From: Bacillota bacterium
GTDB lineage: Bacteria; Bacillota; UBA4882; UBA8346
Assembly: GCA_023435565.1 (NCBI GenBank)
Contig: JAEYRN010000062.1
Location: 1 to 64,000, forward strand
DNA length: 64,000 bases
Direction of reading: 5' to 3'
Shown here: positions 35,122 through 44,138 of the stretch, piece by piece
Numbering within the stretch: position 1 is the stretch's first letter
How the letters are laid out: each line of letters starts with the position of its first letter
Translations under genes and position numbers: made by a program
Notes under the pieces: generated by a model
What the model saw: the letters and a program-made list of their open reading frames with translations, nothing else
Database searches by the model: none
Told to the model about the DNA's origin: nothing

Positions 35122-36458
35122 TGAACCATCCTTACCTGCCTCTAACCGATACGGAACGCCAAAAAATGTTAGAAAAGATTGGGACAACCTCCTTCAACGA
35201 TCTATTGAGCGATATTCCTAATGAACTCCGCCTAAACCGCCGATTTAATCTTCCACCGGCCTTAACCGAAATTGAACTCCACCAAGAATTTAAAAAAACG
35301 TTAAATCAAAAAGTTCCAATTTTATTATCATTCCTTGGAGCAGGGGCTTATCATCATTATATCCCAACCCTAGTTGACCATTTAGCAAACCGTTCCGAAT
35401 TTTATACCGCCTATACTCCTTATCAGCCGGAAATCTCCCAGGGCCTTTTACAAGCTATTTTCGAATACCAAACTATGATAGCAGGACTTTTTGGCCTACC
35501 TGTTACCAACGCCTCTTTATATGACGGGCCTACAGCTTTAGCTGAAGCAGTAATAATGGTGGCCAAAGAAACAAAAAAGTCCCGTTTCTTAGTTCCCGGC
35601 ACTCTTAGTCTTCATTTAAAACAAGTTTTAGTTACCTATACCAAACATCTGGGTATAGAGTTGATTCCACTTCCCGAACAAAACGGATTAATTGATTTAA
35701 CTATAGTAAAAAAGGAATTAGAAAACCCAACCGCTGCTTTAATCATCCAAAACCCCAACTTTTTCGGAATTATTGAGAATGTATACGAGTTAGTCAATGT
35801 TACCAAAGCCTCGAATGTTATGACAATTTGTTATGTCCATCCTCATTTATTAGGAATTATCGAAGCCCCGGGTAACTTAGGCGCAGATATAGTAGTAGCC
35901 GAAGGCCAACCTCTGGGGATTCCAATTTCTTACGGTGGTCCTTATCTAGGAATAATAGCTACAACCGAACGCTTTTTACGAAAAATACCTGGTAGAGTTG
36001 TAGGTGAAACAATCGACCACGAAGGGAATCGCTCCTTCGTTTTAACCCTTCAGACTAGAGAGCAACATATCCGCCGTGAAAAAGCAACCTCCAATATTTG
36101 CTCAAATCAAGCTCTCTGTGCTCTACGTGCCGGTATATACCTTTCAGTCTTAGGTCCGGAAGGCTTTAAAGAAACAGCATCCAGAGCATATAATAATGCC
36201 CACTATCTTCACAGCAAACTAACAGGTCTCGGTTTAAAATCTGTTCACCAAGGGCCTTTTTTTATGGAGTTTACTATAAAGCTACCCAAACCGGTCCCAT
36301 ACTTTTTTACCAAATTAATTGAAAAAGGAATCATTCCCGGGTTGGATCTGGGAAAATTCTACCCGAACTTGAAAGATTCAATCTTAATCTGCGCAACTGA
36401 AATCTTTTCAAAAGCAGATTTGGACACTTTTGTAAAAGAATTGGAGTATCTAATATGA
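35121..36458 (+). CDS. gcvPA: Glycine dehydrogenase (decarboxylating) subunit 1
   Basis: The alpha subunit of the split P protein, which decarboxylates glycine and hands the aminomethyl group to lipoylated GcvH. Recognised by R-Y-x-P-x-T-x-x-x-x-like N-terminal segment (Y-L-P-L-T-D-T-E-R-Q-K-M-L), F-L-G-A-G-A-Y-H-H-Y-I-P, Y-T-P-Y-Q-P-E-I-S-Q-G and R-A-G-I-Y-L-S-V-L-G-P-E-G. The 445-residue length is normal for subunit 1. It overlaps gcvT by one base and gcvPB by four bases (ATGA), showing tight translational coupling of all three genes. Confidence 0.96.
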   Translation: MNHPYLPLTDTERQKMLEKIGTTSFNDLLSDIPNELRLNRRFNLPPALTEIELHQEFKKTLNQKVPILLSFLGAGAYHHYIPTLVDHLANRSEFYTAYTPYQPEISQGLLQAIFEYQTMIAGLFGLPVTNASLYDGPTALAEAVIMVAKETKKSRFLVPGTLSLHLKQVLVTYTKHLGIELIPLPEQNGLIDLTIVKKELENPTAALIIQNPNFFGIIENVYELVNVTKASNVMTICYVHPHLLGIIEAPGNLGADIVVAEGQPLGIPISYGGPYLGIIATTERFLRKIPGRVVGETIDHEGNRSFVLTLQTREQHIRREKATSNICSNQALCALRAGIYLSVLGPEGFKETASRAYNNAHYLHSKLTGLGLKSVHQGPFFMEFTIKLPKPVPYFFTKLIEKGIIPGLDLGKFYPNLKDSILICATEIFSKADLDTFVKELEYLI

Positions 36459-37918
36459 CACAAACTTTATTAAGTTTCGAAAAATCATCACCTGGTAAAC
36501 GGTCCTGGTTTTTACCTAAATCCGAAGTTCCAACATTTGACTCTGAGCTCTGTCTCTCTCCGGATTCACTTCGCAAATCCGCCTTAGGTTTCCCGGAATT
36601 GGCTGAATTGGATTTGGTAAGGCATTATACTAATTTGTCAACCTCAAATCACGGTGTTGATTCCGGTTTCTATCCTTTGGGTTCATGTACAATGAAATAT
36701 AACCCAAAAATAAATGAAGACCTTGCAGCACTCCCCGAAGTAAAAGGTAGCCATCCTTTATGGCCGGAAGAGCAATGCCAAGGCCTATTAACAGTATTAT
36801 ATGAACTTGAACAGGCTTTATCCGAAATTACCGGTATGGATCGTTTTACCCTTCAACCCGCAGCCGGAGCTCATGGGGAACTAACTGCATTACTAATAAT
36901 TAAAGCTTATCTACTAAATCGGGGTGAAACAAACCGCACTAAAGTTTTAGTACCTACGTCAGCTCACGGAACTAATCCAGCCAGCGCAGCAATGGCAGGT
37001 TTTGAAATTATTACTGTTAATTGTGACACCGACGGTTTAATAGATCTTAATCATCTAAAATCCTTACTAAGCTCCGATACTGCCGCTTTAATGATGACCA
37101 ATCCTAATACTCTCGGACTTTTTGAAAAAAATGTCAATGTTATTGCCGACTTAATTCACCAAACCGGTGGTCTTTTATACTATGACGGCGCCAATTTAAA
37201 TGCAATCATGGGTATAACCCGACCCGGTGATATGGGATTTGACCTAATACATTTAAATCTCCATAAAACTTTTTCAACGCCGCACGGAGGTGGAGGACCA
37301 GGAGCCGGACCGGTAGGCGTAAGGAGTTTCTTAACTGATTATTTACCAATACCGGTATTAGAATCCAAATCAGGAATATACTCATGGAATTACGAACGCC
37401 CATTGAGCATCGGCAAAATGCTTGGTTTTTATGGTAATTATTCGGTACTCTTAAAAGCGATCGCTTATATTAAAGCTTTAGGTGGAGAGGGGTTAGCCCA
37501 AGTAAGTAAAGATGCGGTTTTAAACGCCAACTATCTCCGCGCCCAGCTCAGTGATTACTTTAAAATACCATATAATCGTTCTTGTATGCATGAATTTGTC
37601 ATATCTGCTATTAATCTAAAAAATTATGGTATTCGTGCTTTAGATGTGGCCAAACGCCTAATTGATTTCGGTTATCATCCTCCAACAATTTACTTTCCTT
37701 TAATTGTTGAAGAAGCCTTGATGATCGAACCCACTGAAACCGAAAGTAAAGATACTTTGGATTATTTTTTGGAAGCATTAATCCAAATAACTAACGAAGC
37801 AAAAAATACACCGGAATTACTAACTTCCGCCCCACACAGGACCGCCGTCTCTAGAATCGATGAAGCTCTGGCAGCCCGAGCACCATGTTTATCCTGGCTC
37901 CCCCCAAACAAACGTTAA
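36455..37918 (+). CDS. gcvPB: Glycine dehydrogenase (decarboxylating) subunit 2
   Basis: The beta subunit of the split P protein carries pyridoxal phosphate on the Lys of N-L-H-K-T-F-S-T-P-H-G-G-G-G near residue 270. Other family segments are Y-P-L-G-S-C-T-M-K-Y-N-P-K near 73 and Q-P-A-A-G-A-H-G-E near 130. The 487-residue length is normal. It is the last gene of the operon and is followed by a strong terminator. Neither gcvH nor lpd lies in the window, so the lipoyl carrier must be supplied from elsewhere. Confidence 0.96.
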   Translation: MTQTLLSFEKSSPGKRSWFLPKSEVPTFDSELCLSPDSLRKSALGFPELAELDLVRHYTNLSTSNHGVDSGFYPLGSCTMKYNPKINEDLAALPEVKGSHPLWPEEQCQGLLTVLYELEQALSEITGMDRFTLQPAAGAHGELTALLIIKAYLLNRGETNRTKVLVPTSAHGTNPASAAMAGFEIITVNCDTDGLIDLNHLKSLLSSDTAALMMTNPNTLGLFEKNVNVIADLIHQTGGLLYYDGANLNAIMGITRPGDMGFDLIHLNLHKTFSTPHGGGGPGAGPVGVRSFLTDYLPIPVLESKSGIYSWNYERPLSIGKMLGFYGNYSVLLKAIAYIKALGGEGLAQVSKDAVLNANYLRAQLSDYFKIPYNRSCMHEFVISAINLKNYGIRALDVAKRLIDFGYHPPTIYFPLIVEEALMIEPTETESKDTLDYFLEALIQITNEAKNTPELLTSAPHRTAVSRIDEALAARAPCLSWLPPNKR

Positions 37919-37942
37919 TAAATAAAGCTACCCTCATTAAAG

Positions 37943-37967
37943 CCGGGCACAACTGTCCCGGTTTTTT
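37943..37967 (+). terminator. Terminator of the gcv operon
   Basis: CCGGG (37943-37947) and CCCGG (37957-37961), extended by CA/TG next to the loop, form a hairpin followed by six T residues about 25 bases past the gcvPB stop. Confidence 0.88.
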
Positions 37968-38309
37968 CATCCCTCGCTATCACCGCAACTAATAAAATGA
38001 TTTTCAATGATCCATTCATATTGTTAATTAAGCGGGTTTCAACATTACCTTTAGTAAGCTTTTGATACAAAATATAGTATCCGACCTTAATAAATCTATC
38101 AATATATTGTATTTAAACGAAGAATTAAGATTTATGAAACCGCCTAAATTAGTATTTTCTATATACCATGTATAATAATTGCTATTATATCCAATACTTT
38201 GAAAGTAGATATTTTGTGAATAGTATTAATGGCTTTCACTCAATATTTGTAATTTTAAATGACGATTTAGTTCGAAATCTTCAAAGTTTTCTATTTTAGG
38301 AGGGTGACC
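37968..38309. other. Gene-free AT-rich gap before the lytic transglycosylase
   Basis: About 340 bases without a credible frame. It is AT-rich and probably holds the promoter for the transglycosylase. I see no structured element beyond the gcv terminator just upstream. Confidence 0.5.
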
Positions 38310-39086
38310 ATGTTTATTTCTACTAAACAAATATTAATTACTTCTTTTCTATTAGTAACCGCCTTATTCGGTTGCTCAACCATTTTAGCATCCCAAGCGA
38401 TAGATTCACTAACAATCGTTAACACATCGATTAATTACCATCCTGAAACTATTCAAGAAAATATCATTGATGGAATGATAACTAGATTCAATCCCAAACT
38501 TTCCATTTGTGAAAAGGAATTAATAATTACCACAATCATCGCGGAGTCCCAAGCAACTAATTTCGACCCACTTTTAATCGCAAGTGTTATTGCTGCCGAA
38601 TCTTCATTTCGTCCTAAAGCGGTTTCACCATGTGAGGCCCGTGGTTTAATGCAGATAACCTCGTGTGTGTCCCAAATTATGAAAATTTCAAATCCTTTTG
38701 ACATTCAACAAAATATCTATGCCGGTACTCGTTATTTACAAGACCTATATCATCAATTCGAACAATTTGAATTAATTCTTGCAGCTTACAACGCCGGTCC
38801 GACACGAGTAGCCAAACTGGGACGAGTCCCCCGTATCACTGAAACAATTAACTATATTAAAAGGGTTAGTCTATTTTATAATGATAATCGTAACCAATTA
38901 TTAGTTACTATAAATAACCTTATCGGTAAACCTATGTTCAATCCTATTAGAGCCTCTTTGGAATTTTCCCAAACTCCAAAATTGGCTATTGGTTCATCCC
39001 TGAATATACCTGTTTGCCAGCCATTGATTATTGAACGAGTTTGGTGTGAGGCTGAACGTTCAATCCGATTCTTGGTCAATGCTTAG
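38310..39086 (+). CDS. Secreted lytic transglycosylase (SLT domain)
   Basis: A 258-residue exported protein. A signal sequence covers about residues 1-28; it contains F-G-C-S-T, which could be a lipoprotein-like site. The SLT domain spans about 60-200, with the catalytic Glu in I-A-A-E-S-S-F-R-P, then G-L-M-Q-I-T and the A-Y-N-A-G-P motif. It cleaves glycan strands of peptidoglycan. The ATG at 38310 follows AGGAGGG by 5 bases; a GTG two codons earlier overlaps the site. Its end overlaps the convergent DUF559 gene by 27 bases, which is unusual for convergent pairs. Confidence 0.9.
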   Translation: MFISTKQILITSFLLVTALFGCSTILASQAIDSLTIVNTSINYHPETIQENIIDGMITRFNPKLSICEKELIITTIIAESQATNFDPLLIASVIAAESSFRPKAVSPCEARGLMQITSCVSQIMKISNPFDIQQNIYAGTRYLQDLYHQFEQFELILAAYNAGPTRVAKLGRVPRITETINYIKRVSLFYNDNRNQLLVTINNLIGKPMFNPIRASLEFSQTPKLAIGSSLNIPVCQPLIIERVWCEAERSIRFLVNA

Positions 39087-39530
39087 AAAATAGTCTTCAA
39101 GATTTAACGGGTCCCTTTTTTGGACTTCTGATGTTTCAATCTTTTGTCTTATTGATTTTAATGTTTTTTTCCAGTCGGAATTAACAAATTCTTCTTTGTT
39201 TATACGGTATTTAATTATGGTTGAAATTAGTGATTTAATCTCATTAATACACTGATTTACATTATTATGAATCTGCCGGTTTTCATATCTGATTACCATA
39301 TATCCTTTGTCATGTAATTTCTGATCTTTAATCCGATCAGAACCGGATTTTCTATTGCTTAAATGAGTGAACCCATCTACTTCTATCGCCAAACCAGCTT
39401 CTGCAATCCAGAAATCCACCTCATATCCTTCTAATAAATGGTTCTGCTTAAAATTAATATGCTCTTTCCTTAATACTTGAGCTAATTTCTCCTCCGCCTT
39501 GGTCCGGGTAATTCCATATTCTGTACTCAT
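39060..39530 (-). CDS. DUF559-family, Vsr-like nuclease-fold protein
   Basis: A 156-residue protein with the PD-(D/E)xK-like core of DUF559: T-x-A-E-x-x-L near residue 10, then Y-E-V-D-F-W-I-A-E-A-G-L-A-I-E-V-D-G near residues 36-53, and V-I-R-Y-E-N-R near 80. The family is related to the very-short-patch repair nuclease, but activity and targets are mostly unknown. The C-terminal third is lysine-rich and specific to this protein. It stands alone on the minus strand. Confidence 0.78.
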   Translation of the reverse strand: MSTEYGITRTKAEEKLAQVLRKEHINFKQNHLLEGYEVDFWIAEAGLAIEVDGFTHLSNRKSGSDRIKDQKLHDKGYMVIRYENRQIHNNVNQCINEIKSLISTIIKYRINKEEFVNSDWKKTLKSIRQKIETSEVQKRDPLNLEDYFLSIDQESD

Positions 39531-39629
39531 TTAAAACGGTTCCTTTCCTGTATGTGTCTAAATATTATTCATCTTGATTATTGAGGAGGAGAGGTGTTTT
39601 ATGAGGTATTAAATGGGTTAAATCTATTC

Positions 39630-39728
39630 TCGATGAGGAATCACCTTTAAATTAAACCCCTTGTCTTTAATTTACTTCTCGAAAACCTCAATAAAATTGA
39701 GGTCTATCTTTGCCAGATTCCCCATCGA
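39630..39728. repeat. Long-range inverted repeat enclosing a terminator-like hairpin
   Basis: TCGATGAGGAATC (39630-39642) pairs with GATTCCCCATCGA (39716-39728) at 12 of 13 positions. Inside, CCTCAA/TTGAGG (39686-39702) forms a hairpin followed on the minus strand by TTTTC, which may terminate the YkuS-like operon. The outer pairing is unexplained. Confidence 0.5.
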
Positions 39729-39749
39729 AAAGAAACCTATTACTTTTTT

Positions 39750-39998
39750 TTAATGTTTAAGATTGAAGTGTTTCTCTAGATCGTAAAGAATTTCTTCTGG
39801 CTGTCTACCTCTAGCATTAATTAAAAAACCCTCTCCGATACGGGTCATGTCTCCGGTTAAATTTTCATCCAATCCGCTGATTATATAAGCGTCAACGGAT
39901 TTTGTTTCCGGGTTTAAATCCACCACTTGGTATCCTTTTTCTTCTAACCAGGGCTTCAAATTTTTGATTCCATCCTCTAAAGCAATAGTTTTTTGCAT
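39750..39998 (-). CDS. UPF0180 (YkuS-like) protein
   Basis: An 82-residue cytoplasmic protein. The pattern V-x-x-G-L/I-x-x-L-x-x-x-L-x-x-K-G-Y-x-V-V-x-L (residues 6-27) followed by D-A-Y-I-I-S-G-L-D-x-N and V/I-N-A-R-G identifies the UPF0180 family, whose function is unknown. The ATG overlaps the stop of the upstream phosphoribosyltransferase gene by one base, so the two are co-translated. Confidence 0.82.
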   Translation of the reverse strand: MQKTIALEDGIKNLKPWLEEKGYQVVDLNPETKSVDAYIISGLDENLTGDMTRIGEGFLINARGRQPEEILYDLEKHFNLKH

Positions 39999-40657
39999 TA
40001 AGTATCTCCTTGTTCTCTAAAAATTTTTTTTATTTCTTCATCACTAACTTGGTGAAACTCTTGATAAAATTGGCCAACCGCCCAAAATTTTTTTGGAATT
40101 AACGGGCAAACTACCTGATCTGCTTTTTGTTCCATCTTCCTAATTGCATCCAATGACCCAACCGGGACTGCAACAATAATCCGTGACGGGCCAAAACTCC
40201 GGACATATTCCAGTGCAGCTTCCATGGTAAAACCGGTGGCAAGGCCATCGTCAATTAAAATGGTAGTTTTGTTCAAAATAATTGGAAAGCATTTCCCACC
40301 TTTATATTCCTTTAATTGCCTTTTAATTTCTTTTAATTGCAGCCTAGTTTGGGATTCAATATATCCTTTGGTCACTACTAAAGTGTCAATAATGGAATCA
40401 TCTTTTAACACTCTGCCGTCTTGGGTTAAAGCTCCTATGGCCACTTCAGGGTCATATGGAGCACCTATCTTACGGCTTATTACCAGATCATGATCAGCAT
40501 CAAGAATTTTTGCCACTTCGTCCCCGACTATAGTACCGCCTCTAGGCAGGCTCAGAACAATCGCATCGCTACCAACAATCGATTTTAATTTTTCGCCTAA
40601 TAGTTTACCGGCTTCTCGTCGGTTGGAATATATTTGCCCTTCATTCATTTTAAACAT
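39998..40657 (-). CDS. Phosphoribosyltransferase-domain protein (COG1926 type)
   Basis: A 219-residue type I PRT-fold protein. The PRPP-binding loop is I-L-I-D-D-G-L-A-T-G-F-T near residue 137, and L-S-L-P-R-G-G-T-I-V-G near residue 36 and S-R-K-I-G-A-P-Y-D-P-E-V-A-I-G-A near 61 match the COG1926 group. The base acceptor is unknown. Some homologs are fused to hydrolases in stress operons. The start ATG follows AAAAGGAAA. It is coupled to the UPF0180 gene by a one-base overlap. Confidence 0.85.
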   Translation of the reverse strand: MFKMNEGQIYSNRREAGKLLGEKLKSIVGSDAIVLSLPRGGTIVGDEVAKILDADHDLVISRKIGAPYDPEVAIGALTQDGRVLKDDSIIDTLVVTKGYIESQTRLQLKEIKRQLKEYKGGKCFPIILNKTTILIDDGLATGFTMEAALEYVRSFGPSRIIVAVPVGSLDAIRKMEQKADQVVCPLIPKKFWAVGQFYQEFHQVSDEEIKKIFREQGDT

Positions 40658-40714
40658 AATATTTCCTTTTAAGAATCTTTAATTCATCCAAAAAGCATAA
40701 TTATAAAAATTAAA

Positions 40715-40740
40715 AAAAACTCCTTAATTAAGGAGTTTTT
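40715..40740 (-). terminator. Palindromic terminator overlapping the bactofilin stop codon
   Basis: AAAAACTCCTTA-ATTAAGGAGTTTTT is a near-perfect palindrome with A and T runs on both sides. It overlaps the last codons of the bactofilin gene and can end transcripts on both strands. Confidence 0.8.
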
Positions 40741-41168
40741 AATTTTACAGCGGCCACTTCTTCAGGAGTATCGACCCGGAGCACTTTGCCCCGTTCTTTT
40801 AAATCGCCCTTGGGTAATGGAGCGCACATTCCTTGTAGATAAGCGCCATCTTCAATTACTAAAGTAATCATTTTTGAATCGCCAATAACCTTAGCTGAGG
40901 GTGCTAATTCCATCTTCCCACGGGCTTCAATTGTCCCTTTTATTTCTCCCGCAATAATTACATTCTTGGCAACCACATTTCCTACTACAATTCCACCCTC
41001 ACCAACTATTAAATCTCCACCAATGTGTAATTCTCCTTCAAAATATCCATCGATTCTAATTGAACCGCCAGGAGCCTCAAGATTACCTTTAAAACTGGAT
41101 TCTTTTCCAATTACTGTATCGACCTTTCTAGTATTCGTTGTTGGAACCTCTTTACCTTTTGAAATCAT
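40728..41168 (-). CDS. Bactofilin (polymer-forming cytoskeletal protein)
   Basis: A 146-residue protein. A basic/polar N-terminus is followed by a DUF583 right-handed beta-helix of repeated short strands with G-x-I-x-x-x-x-x-x-G spacing (residues about 20-115) and a short C-terminal tail. Bactofilins polymerise at the membrane and position peptidoglycan enzymes. The M23 peptidase gene directly upstream on the same strand (13 bases apart) is the classical partner arrangement. TTACCTT-like spacing was not needed to choose the start; GGGGAGGTCAAC precedes the ATG. Confidence 0.93.
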   Translation of the reverse strand: MISKGKEVPTTNTRKVDTVIGKESSFKGNLEAPGGSIRIDGYFEGELHIGGDLIVGEGGIVVGNVVAKNVIIAGEIKGTIEARGKMELAPSAKVIGDSKMITLVIEDGAYLQGMCAPLPKGDLKERGKVLRVDTPEEVAAVKLKTP

Positions 41169-41181
41169 GTTGACCTCCCCG

Positions 41182-42171
41182 TTAATTCTTTAAGAACATT
41201 ACTGGATTTACTGGAACATTGTTAATTCTAACTTCATAATGGAGATGAGGCCCGGTACTAACACCGCTATTACCAGAAATACAAACTTTTTGGCCTTTGG
41301 TTACCTTTTGGCCTTTGGTTACCAATAATTTTGAATTATGGGCGTATAAAGTCTTATAACCATAACCATGATTAATAATAACCACATAGCCATAGCCGCC
41401 TTGATAACCGGAAAACTCGACTATTCCATCGGCGGCCGCTTTAATTCTAGTACCATATCTAGCGTTTAAATCAACGCCGGTATGAGTTATGTATCGATGA
41501 TGGACCGGATGGAACCGGGTACCAAACCCGGATATGACATATGAAGAGACCGGCCAAATGGATGGAGTGTGATCTAGTTTAGTTTCATATGCTAAAAAGT
41601 CACTTAACAATTCTCGCTGTGATTCTTGTTCGGCTTTAATGAATTCATCAATTTGATTTAAGTTATTCTTTAATTCCATCAAGTCTGTCTTAACTTCGGT
41701 TGAGGATGCCTCACCAATTGAGTTAATCGTATATGGCCTGGGCCTAAGAACAACTCCCCGACTAGTAGTTGTTACTATGCGTCCGCCTTTTTGCTGAATG
41801 GCTTTCCAAGAACTCAAAAGCTTTTCTCTTTCAACTTTTAGTCGACTAAGTTCGGCGGCAATCTGATAGCTTCTTTTAAGTGTAGGTTGTACTTCACGTT
41901 GTTCTTTCTCCAGTTTGGAAATCCAGGAATTTTTTTGTCTAATTTCATGACGGTATCGCTGTATTTCCCATATTTGGGTTGTGTAACCCACAAAGATATA
42001 AATATTAAAAACTATGATTCCAAAAATTAAAAGAGCGGCCGAAAATGGTATAGCGCAACTACGAACCGCCCCTGGTGAATTAGGAACGACTAAAAAGGTA
42101 AATCCTTTACCGCATTTTTGTTTTATGTACTTTCTAAACTTACGCAAAAGAAAAGACACCTCCAAAACCAT
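41182..42171 (-). CDS. M23-family (LytM) peptidoglycan endopeptidase, membrane-anchored
   Basis: A single-pass membrane protein: a basic N-terminus, TM helix at about residues 42-65, coiled coil at about 70-120 and 155-190, and an M23 domain from about 205 to the end. Zinc ligands are H-x(n)-D in T-H-T-G-V-D-L-N and H-L-H in G-P-H-L-H-Y-E-V. It cuts peptide cross-links in the wall. It precedes the bactofilin gene by 13 bases, matching LytM-bactofilin modules that set cell shape. Start is uncertain: ATG 42171 has a weak site, while TTG 42147 follows GGAGGT by 10 bases. K-V-T-K-G-Q is encoded by an exact 18-bp tandem duplication near 41290-41325. Confidence 0.9.
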   Translation of the reverse strand: MVLEVSFLLRKFRKYIKQKCGKGFTFLVVPNSPGAVRSCAIPFSAALLIFGIIVFNIYIFVGYTTQIWEIQRYRHEIRQKNSWISKLEKEQREVQPTLKRSYQIAAELSRLKVEREKLLSSWKAIQQKGGRIVTTTSRGVVLRPRPYTINSIGEASSTEVKTDLMELKNNLNQIDEFIKAEQESQRELLSDFLAYETKLDHTPSIWPVSSYVISGFGTRFHPVHHRYITHTGVDLNARYGTRIKAAADGIVEFSGYQGGYGYVVIINHGYGYKTLYAHNSKLLVTKGQKVTKGQKVCISGNSGVSTGPHLHYEVRINNVPVNPVMFLKN

Positions 42172-42394
42172 CAAAACTTCTCTTATATGTCGTAATTTTT
42201 AAAGGTAATTTAAGATATTCGACACATATTTGTCATTTTCCTGCTAAATTCCAAAAATACATTTTTCTATATATGTCAGAAGAAGTTATAAATTAGCATA
42301 GAGTTATTTGACATATTTTAATACATAATTTACCCTTTTTCGTCCACAACTTTGAAGACAAAGATATAAACATATATTCATTTCATTTTAACAA

Positions 42395-42895
42395 TCATTT
42401 TTTAGCTTTACCCATTGCAGTCGTAATTGCTTCTTTTTCCTCATCAGTAAGGGGATAGATGGATTGTCCACGTTCTACCGGCTTACAGTATACTCTTGAT
42501 TCATCTCTACCGAATAAACTACTTAATACTACACCATCACCAGCTGCGTCTAATATCGCTAAGGCAAAACTTTGGTCACTGCCGGTATTTTGAAAAGCCT
42601 TAAACCGAATTAATGCCCAATTTTGAAGATGCATTTCTTCACGAACTTGATTACCTGCTACCCGCTGTTCTAATTTATTCAAATTACTATTAAATTGATG
42701 GGACTTATCAGATAAATCTATTAATACTGATTCTAAATCTCGGTCTTCATTGCCTTTAAAAAGATAACGGTATCTTTCTAACCGTTTATGTGTAGCTACA
42801 AAAAGAAACAACACTTCCAATGTTAGAACAAAATTAATAACCAATAATAACCATAAATTATTTTGGCACCATTCATTTATCACTGCCAAGTCCAT
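42395..42895 (-). CDS. DUF4446 protein
   Basis: A 166-residue protein with one N-terminal membrane helix (about residues 13-34) and a cytoplasmic domain. The pattern I-R-F-K-A-F-Q-N-T-G-S-D-Q-S-F-A-L-A-I-L-D followed by G-V-V-L-S-S and R-V-Y-C-K-P-V is diagnostic of DUF4446. The family has no known function but is commonly encoded near parAB in Firmicutes, as here. Short coiled coil between the helix and the domain. Confidence 0.88.
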   Translation of the reverse strand: MDLAVINEWCQNNLWLLLVINFVLTLEVLFLFVATHKRLERYRYLFKGNEDRDLESVLIDLSDKSHQFNSNLNKLEQRVAGNQVREEMHLQNWALIRFKAFQNTGSDQSFALAILDAAGDGVVLSSLFGRDESRVYCKPVERGQSIYPLTDEEKEAITTAMGKAKK

Positions 42896-42952
42896 TTGGG
42901 TAACTCCCTTCCAGAATAAAACTTAAGCCTGATTATATTAATTCACCGCAAA

Positions 42953-44137
42953 CTAACAGCTTCCTTCATGGTGAAACATTTTTCTAAACTGGAAATTAGC
43001 TTCATCATAAATTTCTTTTAAAGGTTGGTTCAAGTGCTTAGCAGCAAGTATACAGTCATCATATTCCGGAGAATATTTAATAATTTTCCCATTACGTAAA
43101 GCGGTCTTAATTTTGATTTTACACCCTTTAATATCAATCGTTCGATAATCACGGTCCAAACAATGCCGTTCTACTAAACGCTTCCGAATTCCAAGAGTTG
43201 AGGTTTCTTTGAATAATAATTCTTCGATCCCGGTAACATATTCCGGTGAAGCTATCACAGTAATCAATATTCCAGGCCGCCCTTTTTTCATATAGACTGG
43301 AGTAAGATAGTAGTCACGAGCTCCACTTTTTAACAAAGATTCTCCTAAAAAACCGTATAATTCTGGGTTAAGGTCGTCAATATTGGTTTCCAGTACGACT
43401 TGGTAATCATTCTGTTCATCTTGATAAGATTTCCCAATAATTATTCGATGTACATTAGGTATAGTACGATCAGCAGTTCCAGCCCCATATCCAACACGTT
43501 CCAAGGACATTTGAGGCATGACTCCCGATGACTTTGCAAAGTATTTTAACAACGTTGCTCCTGTTGGGGTAGTCCATTCTCCTTCATATTCTCCATTAAA
43601 AATTATGAAATTCGTTAATAACTCCAAAGCAGCCGGAGCCGGAACGGGTATTTCTCCATGAGCGCATTTAACAACACCAAATCCAATCCGAACCGGAGAT
43701 GCAAAAATTTCATCTAATTGAAAATATTCCACTCCAAGGCAAGCACCTACTATATCAACAATTGCATCAACGGCTCCAACTTCATGAAAATGAACTTCTT
43801 CAACAGACACTCCATGAATCTTCGCTTCAGCTTCAGCCAAAAGTCGGAAGCAACCAATTGCTTTTTTGGTTAACGAATCCGAGTAACCTGCCTTAATAAT
43901 AAGGTCAGTGATTTGAGTCAAATTTCGATGGTGATGTTCATGAACCATAGCGACATCAAACCATGTTGCGGTAATTCCCTTTTTAGAAACCCTTTCAAAT
44001 TTAATATCCGGGATCGTTAACGGCAATTTTGATAATTCCGATTTGAGGGTTTCTAGCGGGTATCCTAGGTCAATTAGAGCACCAAGAAACATGTTGCCGC
44101 TAATTCCTGCATTACAATCTAAGTATGCAATACGCAT
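42953..44137 (-). CDS. larC: Nickel-pincer cofactor biosynthesis protein LarC
   Basis: LarC inserts nickel into the pincer nucleotide cofactor (CTP-dependent cyclometallase). The start Y-L-D-C-N-A-G-I-S-G-N-M-F-L-G-A and H-F-H-E-V-G-A-V-D-A-I-V-D near residue 105-115 are characteristic. The 394-residue protein is encoded in one open frame; in Lactobacillus plantarum the gene needs a ribosomal frameshift, but here it does not. It starts one base after the larB stop. No larE or larA is in the window. Confidence 0.94.
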   Translation of the reverse strand: MRIAYLDCNAGISGNMFLGALIDLGYPLETLKSELSKLPLTIPDIKFERVSKKGITATWFDVAMVHEHHHRNLTQITDLIIKAGYSDSLTKKAIGCFRLLAEAEAKIHGVSVEEVHFHEVGAVDAIVDIVGACLGVEYFQLDEIFASPVRIGFGVVKCAHGEIPVPAPAALELLTNFIIFNGEYEGEWTTPTGATLLKYFAKSSGVMPQMSLERVGYGAGTADRTIPNVHRIIIGKSYQDEQNDYQVVLETNIDDLNPELYGFLGESLLKSGARDYYLTPVYMKKGRPGILITVIASPEYVTGIEELLFKETSTLGIRKRLVERHCLDRDYRTIDIKGCKIKIKTALRNGKIIKYSPEYDDCILAAKHLNQPLKEIYDEANFQFRKMFHHEGSC

Positions 44138-44138
44138 T

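Noticed and set aside
42218..42224. Spo0A box (TTCGACA) upstream of the M23 gene
   Set aside because: A 7-base match is expected by chance in 64 kb and no other evidence supports it.
42953..44137. Programmed frameshift in larC
   Set aside because: The frame is continuous over the full 394 residues.
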